From Gemmatimonadota bacterium (lineage in GTDB: Bacteria > JAAXHH01): DNA of 64,000 nt. The stretch is taken from NCBI GenBank assembly GCA_026705925.1, contig JAPOZT010000007.1:17102-81101 (forward strand), in the 5' to 3' direction. Positions 25,301-38,339 of the stretch are shown here, piece after piece (the first letter of the stretch is position 1; each line of letters opens with the position of its first letter). A model generated the notes under the pieces. That model searched no databases and was not told the DNA's origin. It saw only the letters and a list, made by a program, of their open reading frames with translations. The position numbers were made by a program, and so were the translations under genes.

Positions 25301-26071
25301 TTGCCCGTCCTCCTCGATGGACTCCAGGAATTTCAGCGACTTAAGCTCCCGCCCGTCGTCCATCTGGTACAGATAGAAGGCGCGGATGGCGCGCTGGATT
25401 TCCCGGCGCGACGTCCCGACGGGCTTCAGCCGGGGCAGATGCTCCAGCGGCATTTCGCGCACGCTGTTCAGCAACCGGGTGGTGCCCAGGGAGAGGTGCA
25501 TGGCCTCGCCGTCCTGCGCCTGGCAGCCCCGGCACAGGATCCCTCCCAGGGACGGACTGAACCGGACCGAGGTCTCCTTCGGACGCTTCCCGCAACCCAG
25601 GCAGGCGGCGAATTCCGGACCGGTGCCGTAGACATCGGCAAATTCGATCTGAAAGCGCCAGAACAGCATTTCGCACGCGTCCGCGGACAGCCGGTCGATC
25701 GCTTCCAGCGTGCGTATGATCAGTCCGAAGAGTTGCTCGCCGGGTTCTTCGCCGAGAACGAGCCGGTTCACCAGTTCGCAGATGGCGCTGGCATAGCCCA
25801 CCTTCGTGAGGTCTTCCCCGATCCGCCTGAAGTACGGCCCAGCCTCGACTTTCGACAGATTCTGCAGTTCACGGTTCTCGCGATGATTGTACGATACGGT
25901 AATCACGCGCAGCGGCTGCAGCGAGGACGCCATCCTGCTCTTCGGGCGCCGCGCCCCGCGGGCCACGAGCTTCACCTTTCCGTACGCCCGCGCGTACACC
26001 GTGACCAGGAGACTGGTATCCCCCAGCGGGATTCGGTTCAATACGATGGCTTCCGAGGATCGTATGGCCAT
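25286..26071 (-). CDS. recO: DNA repair protein RecO
   Basis: A 261-residue recombination mediator that loads RecA on SSB-coated gaps with RecR. The N-terminal OB fold (SSEAIVLNRIPLGDTSLLVTVY, with GARRPKSR) is followed by a helical domain and a four-cysteine zinc motif: Cys157, Cys160, Cys180, Cys183 (CLGC and CRGC). The length is typical. It is encoded 33 bases after ftsB in the eno-ftsB-recO set. The final codons lie in a repeated 17-bp junction. Confidence 0.92.
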   Translation of the reverse strand: MAIRSSEAIVLNRIPLGDTSLLVTVYARAYGKVKLVARGARRPKSRMASSLQPLRVITVSYNHRENRELQNLSKVEAGPYFRRIGEDLTKVGYASAICELVNRLVLGEEPGEQLFGLIIRTLEAIDRLSADACEMLFWRFQIEFADVYGTGPEFAACLGCGKRPKETSVRFSPSLGGILCRGCQAQDGEAMHLSLGTTRLLNSVREMPLEHLPRLKPVGTSRREIQRAIRAFYLYQMDDGRELKSLKFLESIEEDGQERKP

Positions 26072-26104
26072 GGGAGGCCCGGGGGTTGCCGGGAGGATGT
26101 GGTT

Positions 26105-29277
<3,173 letters not shown>

Positions 29278-29278
<1 letters not shown>

Positions 29279-31563
29279 CACGACAGTCCTTTCTGGCGTC
29301 TCAGGAACCACTCGGCGCTCAGGAAGAGCAGAATGGCCGCGAACAGGAAAGGCGCGTCCCGCAGGTCTCTTTCGCGGATCGCAGTCGCAGTATCCTCGAC
29401 AGGCTCGATCAGTTCCGTCAGCTGTCCCGCATCGGACAGCGGCAGGTACGTGCCGCCCGTGGACGCCGCGAGCCTTTCGAGTTCTTCCCGGCGAAGCCCC
29501 GCATTCGTGAATTCGGTGGCCGATGGTGCCACGGTGAACCCAGTCTGGTCGCGCAGCAAATCGCCATCCCCGGAGCGAACCGACACCTCCACCTTGTGCG
29601 TCCCGCCCAGTGCGGGCTGGAACTCGCCCCGGTACATTCCGTTCCTTCCCAGTGCCCGCTCAAGCCGCACGGCCTCCGTACGTCCGGCGGGACCCGTCAC
29701 GTCGGCCCACACTTCGGCGCCGTCCACGGGTTCGAATTCCTGGTCGAACAAGCGGCTTTCGATGACCACCGGCTCGTGTCCGCCGTAGTTCGTTTGGTCC
29801 GTGGCGACCGATACCCGCCCTGGGGCGTACAGGGAGATCCAGCGGATCATCTGGCGCCAGAACCGTTCGTGGGACTGGTCTTCCGACGGAAGATGCATCT
29901 GCCAGCGCCACGTGCTGAAACCGGTGAAGGCCATGGATCGCCCTCTTCCGTAACGCTGAACCGCCAGGACCACGTTCGACCCTTCCAGCGCGTCCGCCTT
30001 CGGGTCGATCGCCAGCACGGCGGCGCCGGGTTTCGCACCACCGATCCGGTTGTAACCGATCAGTTCCGGCAACTCGCTCCAGATCGCGCTGTTTTCCTCC
30101 GGGGTAGACCCGAAACGGAGGAGCGGATGGTCGATCCCTTCCGCGGCCGGTTCCAGGAAAAAGGCGTGATCGACGATACCCATGGCCCAGTCTTCGCCGG
30201 TGAGGCGAACCGGAAGCAGGTCCTCGATCGACGTTCCCGCGTACCCGCCTTCCCGGAAGGAACTCAGTCCGCCGATCATCAGGAAGCCGCCGCCCCGGTC
30301 ACTCACGAAGGCCTCGGTGAGCCGCAGCTGCTCGGCCGTGAACCAGTCCGACTCGATATCCCCGAATATGACGGCGTCATAGGCAAACAGCTCCTCGCGG
30401 CTCCGTGGGTATCCCGCCGTCAGCTCCTGCTTCGGATCCCGGATGCCCTGGCGGTAGATCCTCCCGTCCGGCGAGATCCGGACGATCGAGACCAGATCGA
30501 TCCTGGGGTCTTCTTCCAGGGCCCTTCGTATGAACTTGAACTCCCTTCGGGGATATCCTTCCACGTAGAGAACCCGTCCGGTTTTCGACCGGTTGTCCAG
30601 CAGGAAGGCCTGCGCGTTGTTCTCCGCGATCGTCTCCGCGTTCTGCGGGGCGACTTCGGCCGAGTATTCGAGAATGCCCGGCGATTCCGGCGAGAGAAAC
30701 ACCTGGACCCGCTGGATGTCGCCGTCCCCGCCCAACCGCACGGGCACCGTCTCGACCACGCGACCGCCTTCCCTTATGTTCAGGTCGACGGACCGGCCCG
30801 AATAACCCGAACTACGAAGGGTGACGACGAGGTCGGTGATGGTACCTTCCGTGACCCTGTCCGAGGCGGCTACCTTGAGAATCTCGACATCCCGGTCGAT
30901 CCGTTCCCGGCCGACGCCCACGGCATGGACCGGCGTGTCCTGCGATGCGAGGTACGCGGCCGCGTTGGCCAGCTTGTCCGTACCCGTGCCCGTATTGTCC
31001 GCGCCGTCGGTCACCAGCACCACGGCGGCCACGGGCAGGTCCCTGAATTCGCCGGCGGCCTGCGCGAGCGCGCCCGCCATGTCCGTCGCCGTGCCGGTGG
31101 CGTCCAGCTCCCCGATACCCGGTACCCGTTCGGTCCGATCCGAGAACCGGTAGGACCGCAGCCTGAACTGCGCGGCGAGTTCCCCGAGCAATCCATCCTC
31201 CCCGAACCGGCGCTTCACCGCTTCCACGCGCGAAAGGCCCTGCGTCGCATCCTGAATGCCCATGCTCCCGGAGTCGTCGAACAGCATCAGGAGGAAACCC
31301 CGGCGGGGCGAGACTTCGGACGCCACGATGACGGGTTCCATGAGACAGAACACGACCAGCAGCAGGGGCAGGATCTTCAACCCGGTGAGCAGGGATTTCA
31401 TCGGCGTGGAAGTTGCCACGGGCATGCGGCGGTAGAACAGGACGACGAGCCCGGCCACGGACAGGGCGAAGAGTACGATGACCCAGATAGGGATCGTGGT
31501 TCTGAATGAAAGGTGTTCAGACGCCCCGATCAGGCCGAGCGCGTATAGGACCGAATCAAACAC
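29278..31563 (-). CDS. Membrane VWA / amidotransferase-like domain protein
   Basis: GTG 31563 is taken as start; the open frame runs to 31854 without homology, so the start is uncertain. About 761 residues: two N-terminal transmembrane helices (about 24-43 and 62-81), a von Willebrand A domain beginning FDDSGSM (MIDAS Asp96-x-Ser98-x-Ser100), a DUF4159/glutamine-amidotransferase-like segment (VIFGDIESDWFTAEQ, DRGGGFLMIGG), beta-sandwich domains and a C-terminal transmembrane helix (FLFAAILLFLSAEWFL). The architecture resembles BatA/aerotolerance-type and planctomycete membrane VWA proteins. It is translationally coupled to the C13-like gene. Confidence 0.78.
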
Positions 31564-31877
31564 GGTATATACCAGGTGGGGGTTACCATCAAACGGGAAG
31601 CGACGGTCCGGCCGGGCCGGCCGCCGGGGAGCGCCGCCGATCCCGTATAGACATCGGTATTGAAAAGGAAAACGGGCAGAACTGTCAATACAAATAAGGC
31701 GTCGGGCGTGCCGGAGCGGGCTTTGCCTAAAATACCGTCTGACGCCGCGGAAAGACCGGCCTGAAAGCCCTTGACAGCGCGGGGGAGCGTACCTAAGTTG
31801 CCCGAACCGCCCGTGGCGCGGTGAAGCCCCGGCGACGCCCATCAAAGTCCGCAATGCCCACGACGAAAGGAGTCGCG
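31564..31877. other. Divergent intergenic region, VWA gene / cytochrome c
   Basis: A 314-base gap. It carries a candidate promoter for the cytochrome gene; the rest holds no supported gene. Confidence 0.5.
31771..31799 (+). promoter_or_regulatory. Candidate promoter of the cytochrome c gene
   Basis: Consensus TTGACA (31771-31776), 17-base spacer, TAAGTT (31794-31799). The -10 is weak. It lies 78 bases upstream of the start codon. Confidence 0.4.
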
Positions 31878-32249
31878 ATGAAACGGATCATACCGGTGAT
31901 AGCCGCCTGCTTCGTGATGACGGTCCTGGTCGACGCAACCGTGGACGCCCAGCGCACCCCCCAGAACGTCCAGGTCCTGACGGATCTCTCTACCCGGGAT
32001 ATACGCGAATACATGAAGTCGGTCAGCAGCGGCATCGGGGAGAAGTGCGACTACTGCCACAATCTGAAAGACTATGCCAGCGACGAAAAGGAAACGAAGC
32101 TGATCGGCCGCGAGTTCATCAGGCTCGTGGAGCAGGTCAACGAGCAGGTGACGGCCATCAACAGCAACGTCATGAAAAAGGAAGACCTGCAACTGGTTAC
32201 CTGCTACACCTGCCACGCCGGTGAACTCACCATCATTTCAGAAGAGTAG
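31878..32249 (+). CDS. Secreted dihaem cytochrome c (reaction-centre-cytochrome-like)
   Basis: A 123-residue protein from ATG 31878 (AAAGGAG 5 bases upstream). Signal peptide residues 1-24 end near VDAQ. Two haem-binding motifs are present: CDYCH (57-61) and CYTCH (109-113). The spacing and the segment NVQVLTDLSTRDIREYMKSVS resemble the small proteins related to photosynthetic reaction-centre cytochrome c subunits found in non-phototrophs. It is presumably a periplasmic electron carrier. It is followed after 48 bases by a DUF4412-like exported protein on the same strand. Confidence 0.85.
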   Translation: MKRIIPVIAACFVMTVLVDATVDAQRTPQNVQVLTDLSTRDIREYMKSVSSGIGEKCDYCHNLKDYASDEKETKLIGREFIRLVEQVNEQVTAINSNVMKKEDLQLVTCYTCHAGELTIISEE

Positions 32250-32297
32250 GCATCCTTCGCTTTACGCACACCTCGAACCAGACGAGGTAAGTAAGAC

Positions 32298-33005
32298 GTG
32301 ACCAGATACACGGCGATCACAGTGCTGCTGGGCCTCGTCCTGGCGCCCATTGCATCGGCATCGGCCCAACCGCAGGAAGGCGCCTTCGAAGGCAGCCTCG
32401 ATTTCAGCGTGGCGTTCAGCGGCGGCAACATGCAGGAACGGGCCCAGGTCACCATGCTGGTGCCCGAGTCGTACACCCTCTACATCAAGGGCGGCCAGAC
32501 CAGGATCCTCATGCGGGGTGGCATGATCGGCCTGACGATGGGCGAAGTCGTGATCGACGGATCCACGGGCCGCGCATTTGTCATCAGCCACATGAACAGC
32601 AAGGCTTACGAGATCGTCGCGGACCCGAACCTGAAAGAACGGGCCGCGCCGGTCATCGTCGACGAGAACGAAACGACCGTCATCGCCGGCTACGAATGCA
32701 GGAAGTACAGAATCTCCCGGGCCAATCCTTCCGGCGCGATGACCCAGTTCATGTGGGTCACCGACGCGATTCAACTGGACCTGGCCGCTTCCCTCGGAAA
32801 CGCGTTGAAGAATACCATGCCCTTCTGGACCGAGGGCCTGTCCGGTTTCCCGCTGCGGATCACCACGTCCTTCCCCGAAACGGCCTTGTCCATGACCCTG
32901 ACTGCGACCGAGGTGAAACCCCACGTCGTCGACCCGTCCATATTCGTCGTCCCGGCCGGTTACGCCATCGAGGCCATCAACCCGGGGCAGCTTTTCGGCA
33001 GATGA
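32298..33005 (+). CDS. Exported DUF4412-like protein
   Basis: A 235-residue protein starting at GTG 32298, with GAGG about 10 bases upstream. Signal peptide residues 1-23 end in ASAQPQ. The mature part is a beta-rich lipoprotein-localisation-like fold: GSLDFSVAFSGG, the turn KGGQTRILMRGG, an anchor IAGYECRKYRI and PLRITTSFPET, as in DUF4412 proteins. The role is unknown. It probably shares the cytochrome transcript. Confidence 0.75.
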   Translation: MTRYTAITVLLGLVLAPIASASAQPQEGAFEGSLDFSVAFSGGNMQERAQVTMLVPESYTLYIKGGQTRILMRGGMIGLTMGEVVIDGSTGRAFVISHMNSKAYEIVADPNLKERAAPVIVDENETTVIAGYECRKYRISRANPSGAMTQFMWVTDAIQLDLAASLGNALKNTMPFWTEGLSGFPLRITTSFPETALSMTLTATEVKPHVVDPSIFVVPAGYAIEAINPGQLFGR

Positions 33006-33130
33006 CGTGGGCCTTCCCGCTATTCGGCCGGTGACGCATGCCGCCCGTATTTCGGTAGTCGACGCGGCCACCCAACTACCTTGATTCTTCGACAAAACGT
33101 GAACGCGGCCGCCCGGCGCCGGGAATCGTC

Positions 33131-34270
33131 ATGAAAATCGCATCCGTCGAACAGTTCTTCCCCCGCCACCGGACCCGCCTCGTCCGGGTCACCACGGACA
33201 CGGGCCTTGAAGGCTGGGGAGAGTCCACCCTCGAAGGGAAGCCCGAGAGCGTGGAAGGCGCGGTGCGTGAGCTGGCCGAATATCTCATCGGCAAGGACCC
33301 GCTGCGCATCGAGCATCACTGGCAGCACATGTACCGCTCGGCCTTCTTCCGCGGCGGCGCCATCCTCATGACCGCCCTGTCCGCCCTGGACCAGGCACTC
33401 TGGGACATCGCCGGCAAGCACTACGGCGTTCCCGTCTACAAGCTGCTCGGCGGCGCCGTACGGGACCGCATCCGCGTCTACGCCCACTGGGGCATCGGCA
33501 ACCTGTCCGTGGAAACCCAGGCCGCGGCACGGAAACGGCTGGACATGCTGCAGGAAAGCGGTTACACGGCCTTCAAGACCGGCCCCGGCGGCAAGTGGCG
33601 GGGCCATGAGCCGCCGGCCGTCATCGACGAGTTCGTCGAATGCGCCTTTCTCATGCGGGAATGGGTGGGACCGGACGTGGAACTCGCCTTCGATTTCCAC
33701 GGGAAGATGACCCCCGCCCTGGCCATCGAGATCTGCCACGAGATCAAGGACATGCGGCCCATGTTCGTGGAGGAGCCGGTGCCGCAGGAGAACGTGGACG
33801 CCCTCAAGCTCGTTTCGGACCACGTCACCTTCCCCATTGCCACGGGCGAGCGGTTGCTGAGCCGCTGGGAGTTCCGCCAGGTCTTCGAGAAACAGGCCGC
33901 GGCCTACATCCAGCCGGACGGATCCCACGCCGGCGGCATCACCGAACTGAAGAAGATTGCCAACATGGCCGAGGTCTACTACATCCACGTGCTGCCCCAC
34001 TGCGCCATCGGGCCCGTGGCCTTCACGTCCTGCATGCACGTGGACGCCGTGATCCCGAATTTCCTCGCCCAGGAACAAGTGGACTGGGCACTCGGCGGGG
34101 ACATTTTGAAGGAAAACTGGAAGGTCGTCGACGGCCATATCGAACTGCCCGAAAAGCCCGGACTGGGCATCGAGATCGACGAGCAGGCCATCAGCGAACG
34201 AGCGCCGTACCGGGAGGAACTGGGCGGCGAGCATTTCTACGACACAGACGGCAGCGTGGCGGACTGGTAA
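33131..34270 (+). CDS. Galactonate-dehydratase-like enolase-superfamily enzyme
   Basis: A 379-residue mandelate-racemase/muconate-lactonizing superfamily protein. The N-terminal capping domain is followed by the barrel: FKTGPGGKWRG, metal ligands in FDFHGKM, VEEPVP and ATGERL, and the C-terminal base region SHAGGIT and LPHCAIGPVAF. The FDFHGK and LPHCAxGP motifs are those of D-galactonate/sugar-acid dehydratases (Asp, Glu, Glu ligands, His base), producing 2-keto-3-deoxy acids. The substrate is inferred. It is a separate transcription unit from uxuA. Confidence 0.88.
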   Translation: MKIASVEQFFPRHRTRLVRVTTDTGLEGWGESTLEGKPESVEGAVRELAEYLIGKDPLRIEHHWQHMYRSAFFRGGAILMTALSALDQALWDIAGKHYGVPVYKLLGGAVRDRIRVYAHWGIGNLSVETQAAARKRLDMLQESGYTAFKTGPGGKWRGHEPPAVIDEFVECAFLMREWVGPDVELAFDFHGKMTPALAIEICHEIKDMRPMFVEEPVPQENVDALKLVSDHVTFPIATGERLLSRWEFRQVFEKQAAAYIQPDGSHAGGITELKKIANMAEVYYIHVLPHCAIGPVAFTSCMHVDAVIPNFLAQEQVDWALGGDILKENWKVVDGHIELPEKPGLGIEIDEQAISERAPYREELGGEHFYDTDGSVADW

Positions 34271-34358
34271 AGGGGGCGAACGCTCTGACCGCCATCCCGC
34301 TGGAGGAAATAAGGGGACGCAAAATTAAACCTGACAGTCGTAGGCGGAAAAATCGTCT

Positions 34359-35150
34359 ATGAACGGTGACGGCATCGGGTACACCAGGGCGTGGCAGGCG
34401 GCACCTGCCGAACCGTTCGGGGAACGGCAGCCCTCGGAAGGCGAGATACACGTCTGGCGGGCCGCCCTCGATCTGCCGAGTGACCGGGTCGGGGAACTGG
34501 AGCGTTTCCTGGCGGCCGACGAACTCGCGCGGGCGAAGCGGTTCCTCGTGCGCAGCGCGCGGGATCGATACACGGTTGCCCGGGCTGTCCTTCGCAACCT
34601 CCTTGCCCGTTACGTCTCCGCCGCGCCTGCCGACCTGCAATTCCACTATACCGAATACGGCAAACCCGAACTCGCCCATCCGGCGACATCGATCCGGTTC
34701 AACGTATCCCATTCCCACGGCCTGGCCGTTTACGCGATCACAGCGGGCGTGCCGGTGGGGATCGACGTGGAGTACCTGCGCCGCCGCGCGACCATGGACC
34801 GGCTGAAGATCGCCCACCGAGTCTTTTCCGACCGGGAATACAACGAGTTGGCCTCCATGCCCCATTACCGGCGCGACGAGGCCTTCCTGGCCTGCTGGAC
34901 GCGGAAGGAGGCCTTCGTCAAGGCCATCGGCCAGGGCCTGTCCTGTCCCCTCGACCAGTTCGACGTATCCGTCGATCCAAACGATCCGCCCGAACTGCGG
35001 GCCACGCACTGGGACCCCTTGGAGACGGACCGCTGGTCCATGGCGTCCGTCGATCCCGGACCGGACTATATCGGAGCGCTGGCCGTGCCGGTCCGGAACC
35101 TGAAAATCACCCGATGGCAATGGAACCACGACCAGGTCGACATAAACTGA
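34359..35150 (+). CDS. 4'-phosphopantetheinyl transferase, Sfp type
   Basis: A 263-residue enzyme that moves phosphopantetheine from CoA to a carrier-protein serine. All motifs are present: RFNVSHSHGLAVYAI (113-127), GIDVE with Mg ligands Asp136/Glu138, and WTRKEAFVKAIGQGL (180-194, Glu184 and Lys188). Full-length Sfp/Gsp class. No polyketide or peptide synthase is in the window, so it may serve fatty-acid ACP or a distant pathway. ATG follows AGGCGGAAAAATCGTCT. Confidence 0.93.
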   Translation: MNGDGIGYTRAWQAAPAEPFGERQPSEGEIHVWRAALDLPSDRVGELERFLAADELARAKRFLVRSARDRYTVARAVLRNLLARYVSAAPADLQFHYTEYGKPELAHPATSIRFNVSHSHGLAVYAITAGVPVGIDVEYLRRRATMDRLKIAHRVFSDREYNELASMPHYRRDEAFLACWTRKEAFVKAIGQGLSCPLDQFDVSVDPNDPPELRATHWDPLETDRWSMASVDPGPDYIGALAVPVRNLKITRWQWNHDQVDIN

Positions 35151-35265
35151 CCGAACCCGCGAGGTCCCGGCGGATCTCGCGACTTCCCGGCGGATGCTGC
35201 GAAGTCCCGAAGAAACCCGCGACGTCCCGTCAAGGCTGACCGGAACATGCCCGCGAGGAGCGCCC

Positions 35266-36150
35266 ATGACCGACAGATTCTGCCCGCTGAACCTGGCCCC
35301 GGAGGAACTCATCGAGTACACGCCGGACTGGGACGGCGAACGTTTCCCGGACGGACGTCCCAGGGTGCCGGACGGGATCATCGAGCGGATGAAGAACGTC
35401 TCCATCACCCAGGCCTGGGGCGTGATGCGCGGCGCGGGCTACGAACACCAGTACGAGGGCGGCTGGGCGCAGACCCATCCCGGCAAGACGCTCGCGGGCC
35501 GGGCGCTGACAGCCATGTACATGCCCCGGCGGCCGGCCATGCGCGCGGTCATGGAGGCGAAAGGCGCCGTCGCCGGCTGCATCGGCGACCAGATCTCCTG
35601 GCCCATCGACCTGCTCGTGCCCGGCGACGTCTACGTGGCGGACACCTACGGCAAGGTGGACGAGGGGCCCATCATCGGCGACAACCTGGCCACGGCCATC
35701 TACGCCAATTCAGGCAACGGCGTGGTTTTCGACGGGTCGGTACGGGACCTCGAAGGCATCGAGGAACTGGAGAATTTCGCCTGCTTCGTCCGGGGCTGGC
35801 ACCCCTCCTACGCCTCGCCCACGATCATGCTCCTGGGCGTCAACACCGCGGTGCGCATCGGTCAGGCCACGGTCATGCCCGGCGACGTGGTCCTGGGCAA
35901 GCGCGAAGGCGTCGCCTTCATCCCGCCCCACCTCGCGGAGACCGTGGTGAAGACCTCCGAACTCGTCCAGCTGAGGGATATGTTCGGCAAGCAGCGGCTG
36001 CGGGAGGGCAAATACACGCCCGGCCAGATCGACGACCGTTGGACGGATGGGATGGAGGCGGATTTCTCGGAATGGCTCGAGGGCCACATGGACGAACTGC
36101 CGGTCCCGAAGGCGGCCATCCAGGACCTGCTGAAGGAACGGACGTGGTGA
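35266..36150 (+). CDS. RraA-like protein (aldolase/demethylmenaquinone-methyltransferase-like fold)
   Basis: A 294-residue protein from ATG 35266 with GAGGAG 5 bases upstream. The fold is recognised from GRALTAMYMP, the substrate loop GCIGDQISWP, VADTYGKVDEGPIIGDNLA, the glycine-rich VFDGSVRDLEG, and PGDVVLGKREGVAFIPP. Family members include the RNase E inhibitor RraA and 4-hydroxy-4-methyl-2-oxoglutarate/oxaloacetate aldolases. The extended N- and C-termini suit the catabolic aldolase branch. The specific reaction is unknown. Confidence 0.85.
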   Translation: MTDRFCPLNLAPEELIEYTPDWDGERFPDGRPRVPDGIIERMKNVSITQAWGVMRGAGYEHQYEGGWAQTHPGKTLAGRALTAMYMPRRPAMRAVMEAKGAVAGCIGDQISWPIDLLVPGDVYVADTYGKVDEGPIIGDNLATAIYANSGNGVVFDGSVRDLEGIEELENFACFVRGWHPSYASPTIMLLGVNTAVRIGQATVMPGDVVLGKREGVAFIPPHLAETVVKTSELVQLRDMFGKQRLREGKYTPGQIDDRWTDGMEADFSEWLEGHMDELPVPKAAIQDLLKERTW

Positions 36151-36180
36151 GGGAGAACGGACGTGGTGAGGTAGACCCCG

Positions 36181-36387
36181 TCAGGCACTCACTTTCGGCC
36201 TGCGCTCAAAAGCGAATTCCATGATGTTCGCGTTTTCTTCCGCGTGTTCGATGGTCATTGAGACGAGATTGCCCTCTTCATCAAGGTCCATGTAGACGTT
36301 CTCGGACATCTCCTGCGTCTCTACCGCGGCACTATCCAGGAATACGATGTGCAGCGTGTCCGTATCTTCAAAGTAGTTGATCTTCAT
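36181..36387 (-). CDS. DUF2283 small protein
   Basis: A 68-residue protein from ATG 36387 (GAAGAG upstream). The sequence MKINYFEDTDTLHIVFLDS then NVYMDLDEEGNLVSMTIEHAE is the DUF2283 pattern, a small beta-hairpin/helix fold. It overlaps the preceding gene by 20 bases. DUF2283 genes very often follow a small gene of the type next door, resembling a toxin-antitoxin arrangement; activity is not established. Confidence 0.85.
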   Translation of the reverse strand: MKINYFEDTDTLHIVFLDSAAVETQEMSENVYMDLDEEGNLVSMTIEHAEENANIMEFAFERRPKVSA

Positions 36388-36628
36388 TTTGAACTCTTCG
36401 TGGAAAGTCTCGATCGAAGAAAGCGTTGTGAACCGTTTCTCCATCCTCCAGCAGAATCACGCGCAGAAACCTGTTTTCCTCTTCAAACCATGCCCACTTC
36501 CTGATCCTTCCATCGGCCTGAACTTGCTGCTTCACCGGCTGTGATATAGCTAGAAGGATCCATTTCACAGCGATATTCCGATGGTCCGGACGTTTTCTCA
36601 TATGTTCGAAAAATCGCGTGGTTTTCAT
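36368..36628 (-). CDS. Small partner protein of DUF2283 (toxin-like pair)
   Basis: An 86-residue protein from ATG 36628 with GAGG 5 bases upstream. It begins KTTRFFEHMRKRPDHRNIAVKW and has QADGRIRKWAWFEEENRFLRVILLEDGETVHNAFFDR. That arrangement recurs in genomes immediately 5-prime of DUF2283. It resembles a small RelE-like/DUF4258-like beta fold but I cannot assign catalysis. The 20-base overlap with the DUF2283 gene implies coupled translation. Lower GC than surrounding genes suggests lateral acquisition. Confidence 0.7.
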   Translation of the reverse strand: MKTTRFFEHMRKRPDHRNIAVKWILLAISQPVKQQVQADGRIRKWAWFEEENRFLRVILLEDGETVHNAFFDRDFPRRVQNEDQLL

Positions 36629-36777
36629 CCATTCCTCGGACCCACTTGGGGTTATCTTCTTTGCTTTCTGTGCATGATGTCAAGACGTTTCTATTGGAGT
36701 GTCTAAATAGAATAGTGTCCATTAATGTCGGTTTCCCGTACTTAAATTGCATCGATGTCCACACCGGGTAGCACTTT

Positions 36778-38031
36778 TTACCCGCCAAGCGCCCATCCCG
36801 CGGGTATCCCCATCACGCCATCGCACAGGTCTCGGATATGGGGATCATTGGACAGCACCAGCGCCTGGAGGACGGGTTTGTCCAGGATCTCATCCAAACG
36901 ACGCAGGTGGCGCGCGTCCGTGTTCGAAATCCTGTCTATGGACCTGATTACGATTGGCACATAGCCCCCTTCGGTTTCAATCAACAGGTCTACCCCCCGT
37001 CCATCGAACGTATGAAGATGGTAACAGTCTACCTGCAGTCGGCTGTTCTTTACTTGTTTAAAGATCTCCGCGATGATGGCGCCTTCGAATTCGGAACCCG
37101 TTGGCCGGGACCTGCGGTTGAGCAGTGCGCGCTGGATGCCTGGATCGAGGAAGTGTATTTTCGCTGCCTTGGAAAGGCGTTTGTTCCGATTTCTGAACCA
37201 TGGCTGTAACTGGACGACCTGGTAACTGATTTCGAGGTACGTAACGAAACGATTGATCGTCTTGTGCGTCACGCCAGCGAGACGGGCCAGTTCGCTGATA
37301 TTCAGCAAACCGCCAGCCAAACCGCCTAATGCCCGCAACATGCGTACATAGGGTACCAGGTCTCGAAGGTTCACCAGATCTCGAAGGTCTCTTTGCAGAT
37401 ACGTTCGCAGGTAGTCCTGCAGCCACCCGTACCGGTCCTCCCGGGACAGCGTAACATCGGAAACGACCGGCATGCCCCCGAAATCCAGGTAGTGATCCAG
37501 GCAATCAACCGCTCTGGCGTATCGGTCGCTTTGCTGGGGTATTCCTGATACCAGAATACCAGGATCCCCCGATACAAGGTACCGGACCAGGCGGGATTCC
37601 ACGACCGGATCGTGCCAGGAATCGGTCATCATTTCCGGTATCGTGAGCGGATACAGTTCCATTATGGTGACGCGTCCAGCCAGGCTCTCCTGAATCTGCT
37701 CCATCAACAGGATCTGGCTGGATCCTAGCAGTATGGTACGGGCGTCGGTATACCGGTCGTACACCGCCTTGATGGATTCGACTATCGAAGGCGCCTTCTG
37801 GATTTCGTCCAGAATGACCCTGGGATAACGTTGATACCACTGCGCCGCTGAAAGCGCGGTATAGTCCGGGCGCACGATCGGGTCTTCGAGCGAGACGAAA
37901 TCGTATTCAGGAAACCCGGCCTGCACCAACGTGGTCTTACCGGTCTGACGAGCACCTGTCAATGCGATCAGTCGTCCCAGGCGGGTGTCCGCCTTCTGTT
38001 TCATCAAGGACAGCACTGCCCTGTCTTTCAT
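36778..38031 (-). CDS. AAA+ ATPase with DUF4143 C-terminus (degenerate)
   Basis: A 417-residue protein. Walker A GARQTGKTT (26-34) and Walker B RVILDEIQ (71-78) are intact. A winged-helix part (LNISELARLAGVTHKTINRFVTYLE) and a DUF4143 domain follow. The PD-(D/E)xK-like end reads GRGVDLLIE then VPIVIRS: the usual ExK is absent, unlike the paralogue at 44846. These ATPases are frequent mobile-associated genes of unknown role. The upstream region is AT-rich with its own promoter. Confidence 0.85.
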   Translation of the reverse strand: MKDRAVLSLMKQKADTRLGRLIALTGARQTGKTTLVQAGFPEYDFVSLEDPIVRPDYTALSAAQWYQRYPRVILDEIQKAPSIVESIKAVYDRYTDARTILLGSSQILLMEQIQESLAGRVTIMELYPLTIPEMMTDSWHDPVVESRLVRYLVSGDPGILVSGIPQQSDRYARAVDCLDHYLDFGGMPVVSDVTLSREDRYGWLQDYLRTYLQRDLRDLVNLRDLVPYVRMLRALGGLAGGLLNISELARLAGVTHKTINRFVTYLEISYQVVQLQPWFRNRNKRLSKAAKIHFLDPGIQRALLNRRSRPTGSEFEGAIIAEIFKQVKNSRLQVDCYHLHTFDGRGVDLLIETEGGYVPIVIRSIDRISNTDARHLRRLDEILDKPVLQALVLSNDPHIRDLCDGVMGIPAGWALGG

Positions 38032-38339
38032 GTCACGAACTCTTTTTGGCGTAATATTATGCTCTTTATGATAAATAATACGCTATTATTATGACAAAGC
38101 AAGCAAATTTTACGTTAGAATGACTCGCGAGGCGATCAGGAGCCGTCGGTGGGAGGGGTAATCAAGCGTGGGAAATGGTTGTGGGAATCGGGGGATGCGT
38201 GCCAGGGAGTTCCGTGGGGGAACGGCACCGTGTTTTCCTGGAAACGACGAGATCGGCCCTGACGATGATCGGTAATCAGTTATCCATCGTTGTCAACGAC
38301 GAGGCCGTCCGCGTTTTCAACCTGATCGTCGTCCACCAG
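38032..38339. other. Intergenic region, DUF4143 ATPase / rmuC
   Basis: A 308-base gap. The left third is AT-rich (promoter and inverted repeat), the rest GC-rich. The sequence just left of the rmuC stop (38280-38339) continues the rmuC frame for 19 Asp-rich codons. Confidence 0.5.
38049..38097 (-). promoter_or_regulatory. Promoter and inverted repeat of the DUF4143 ATPase
   Basis: Minus strand TTGTCA (38092-38097), 18-base spacer, TATCAT (38068-38073). An imperfect inverted repeat beginning GCGTA (38049-38053) and ending TACGC (38079-38083) overlaps the -10, so autoregulation is possible. Confidence 0.45.
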
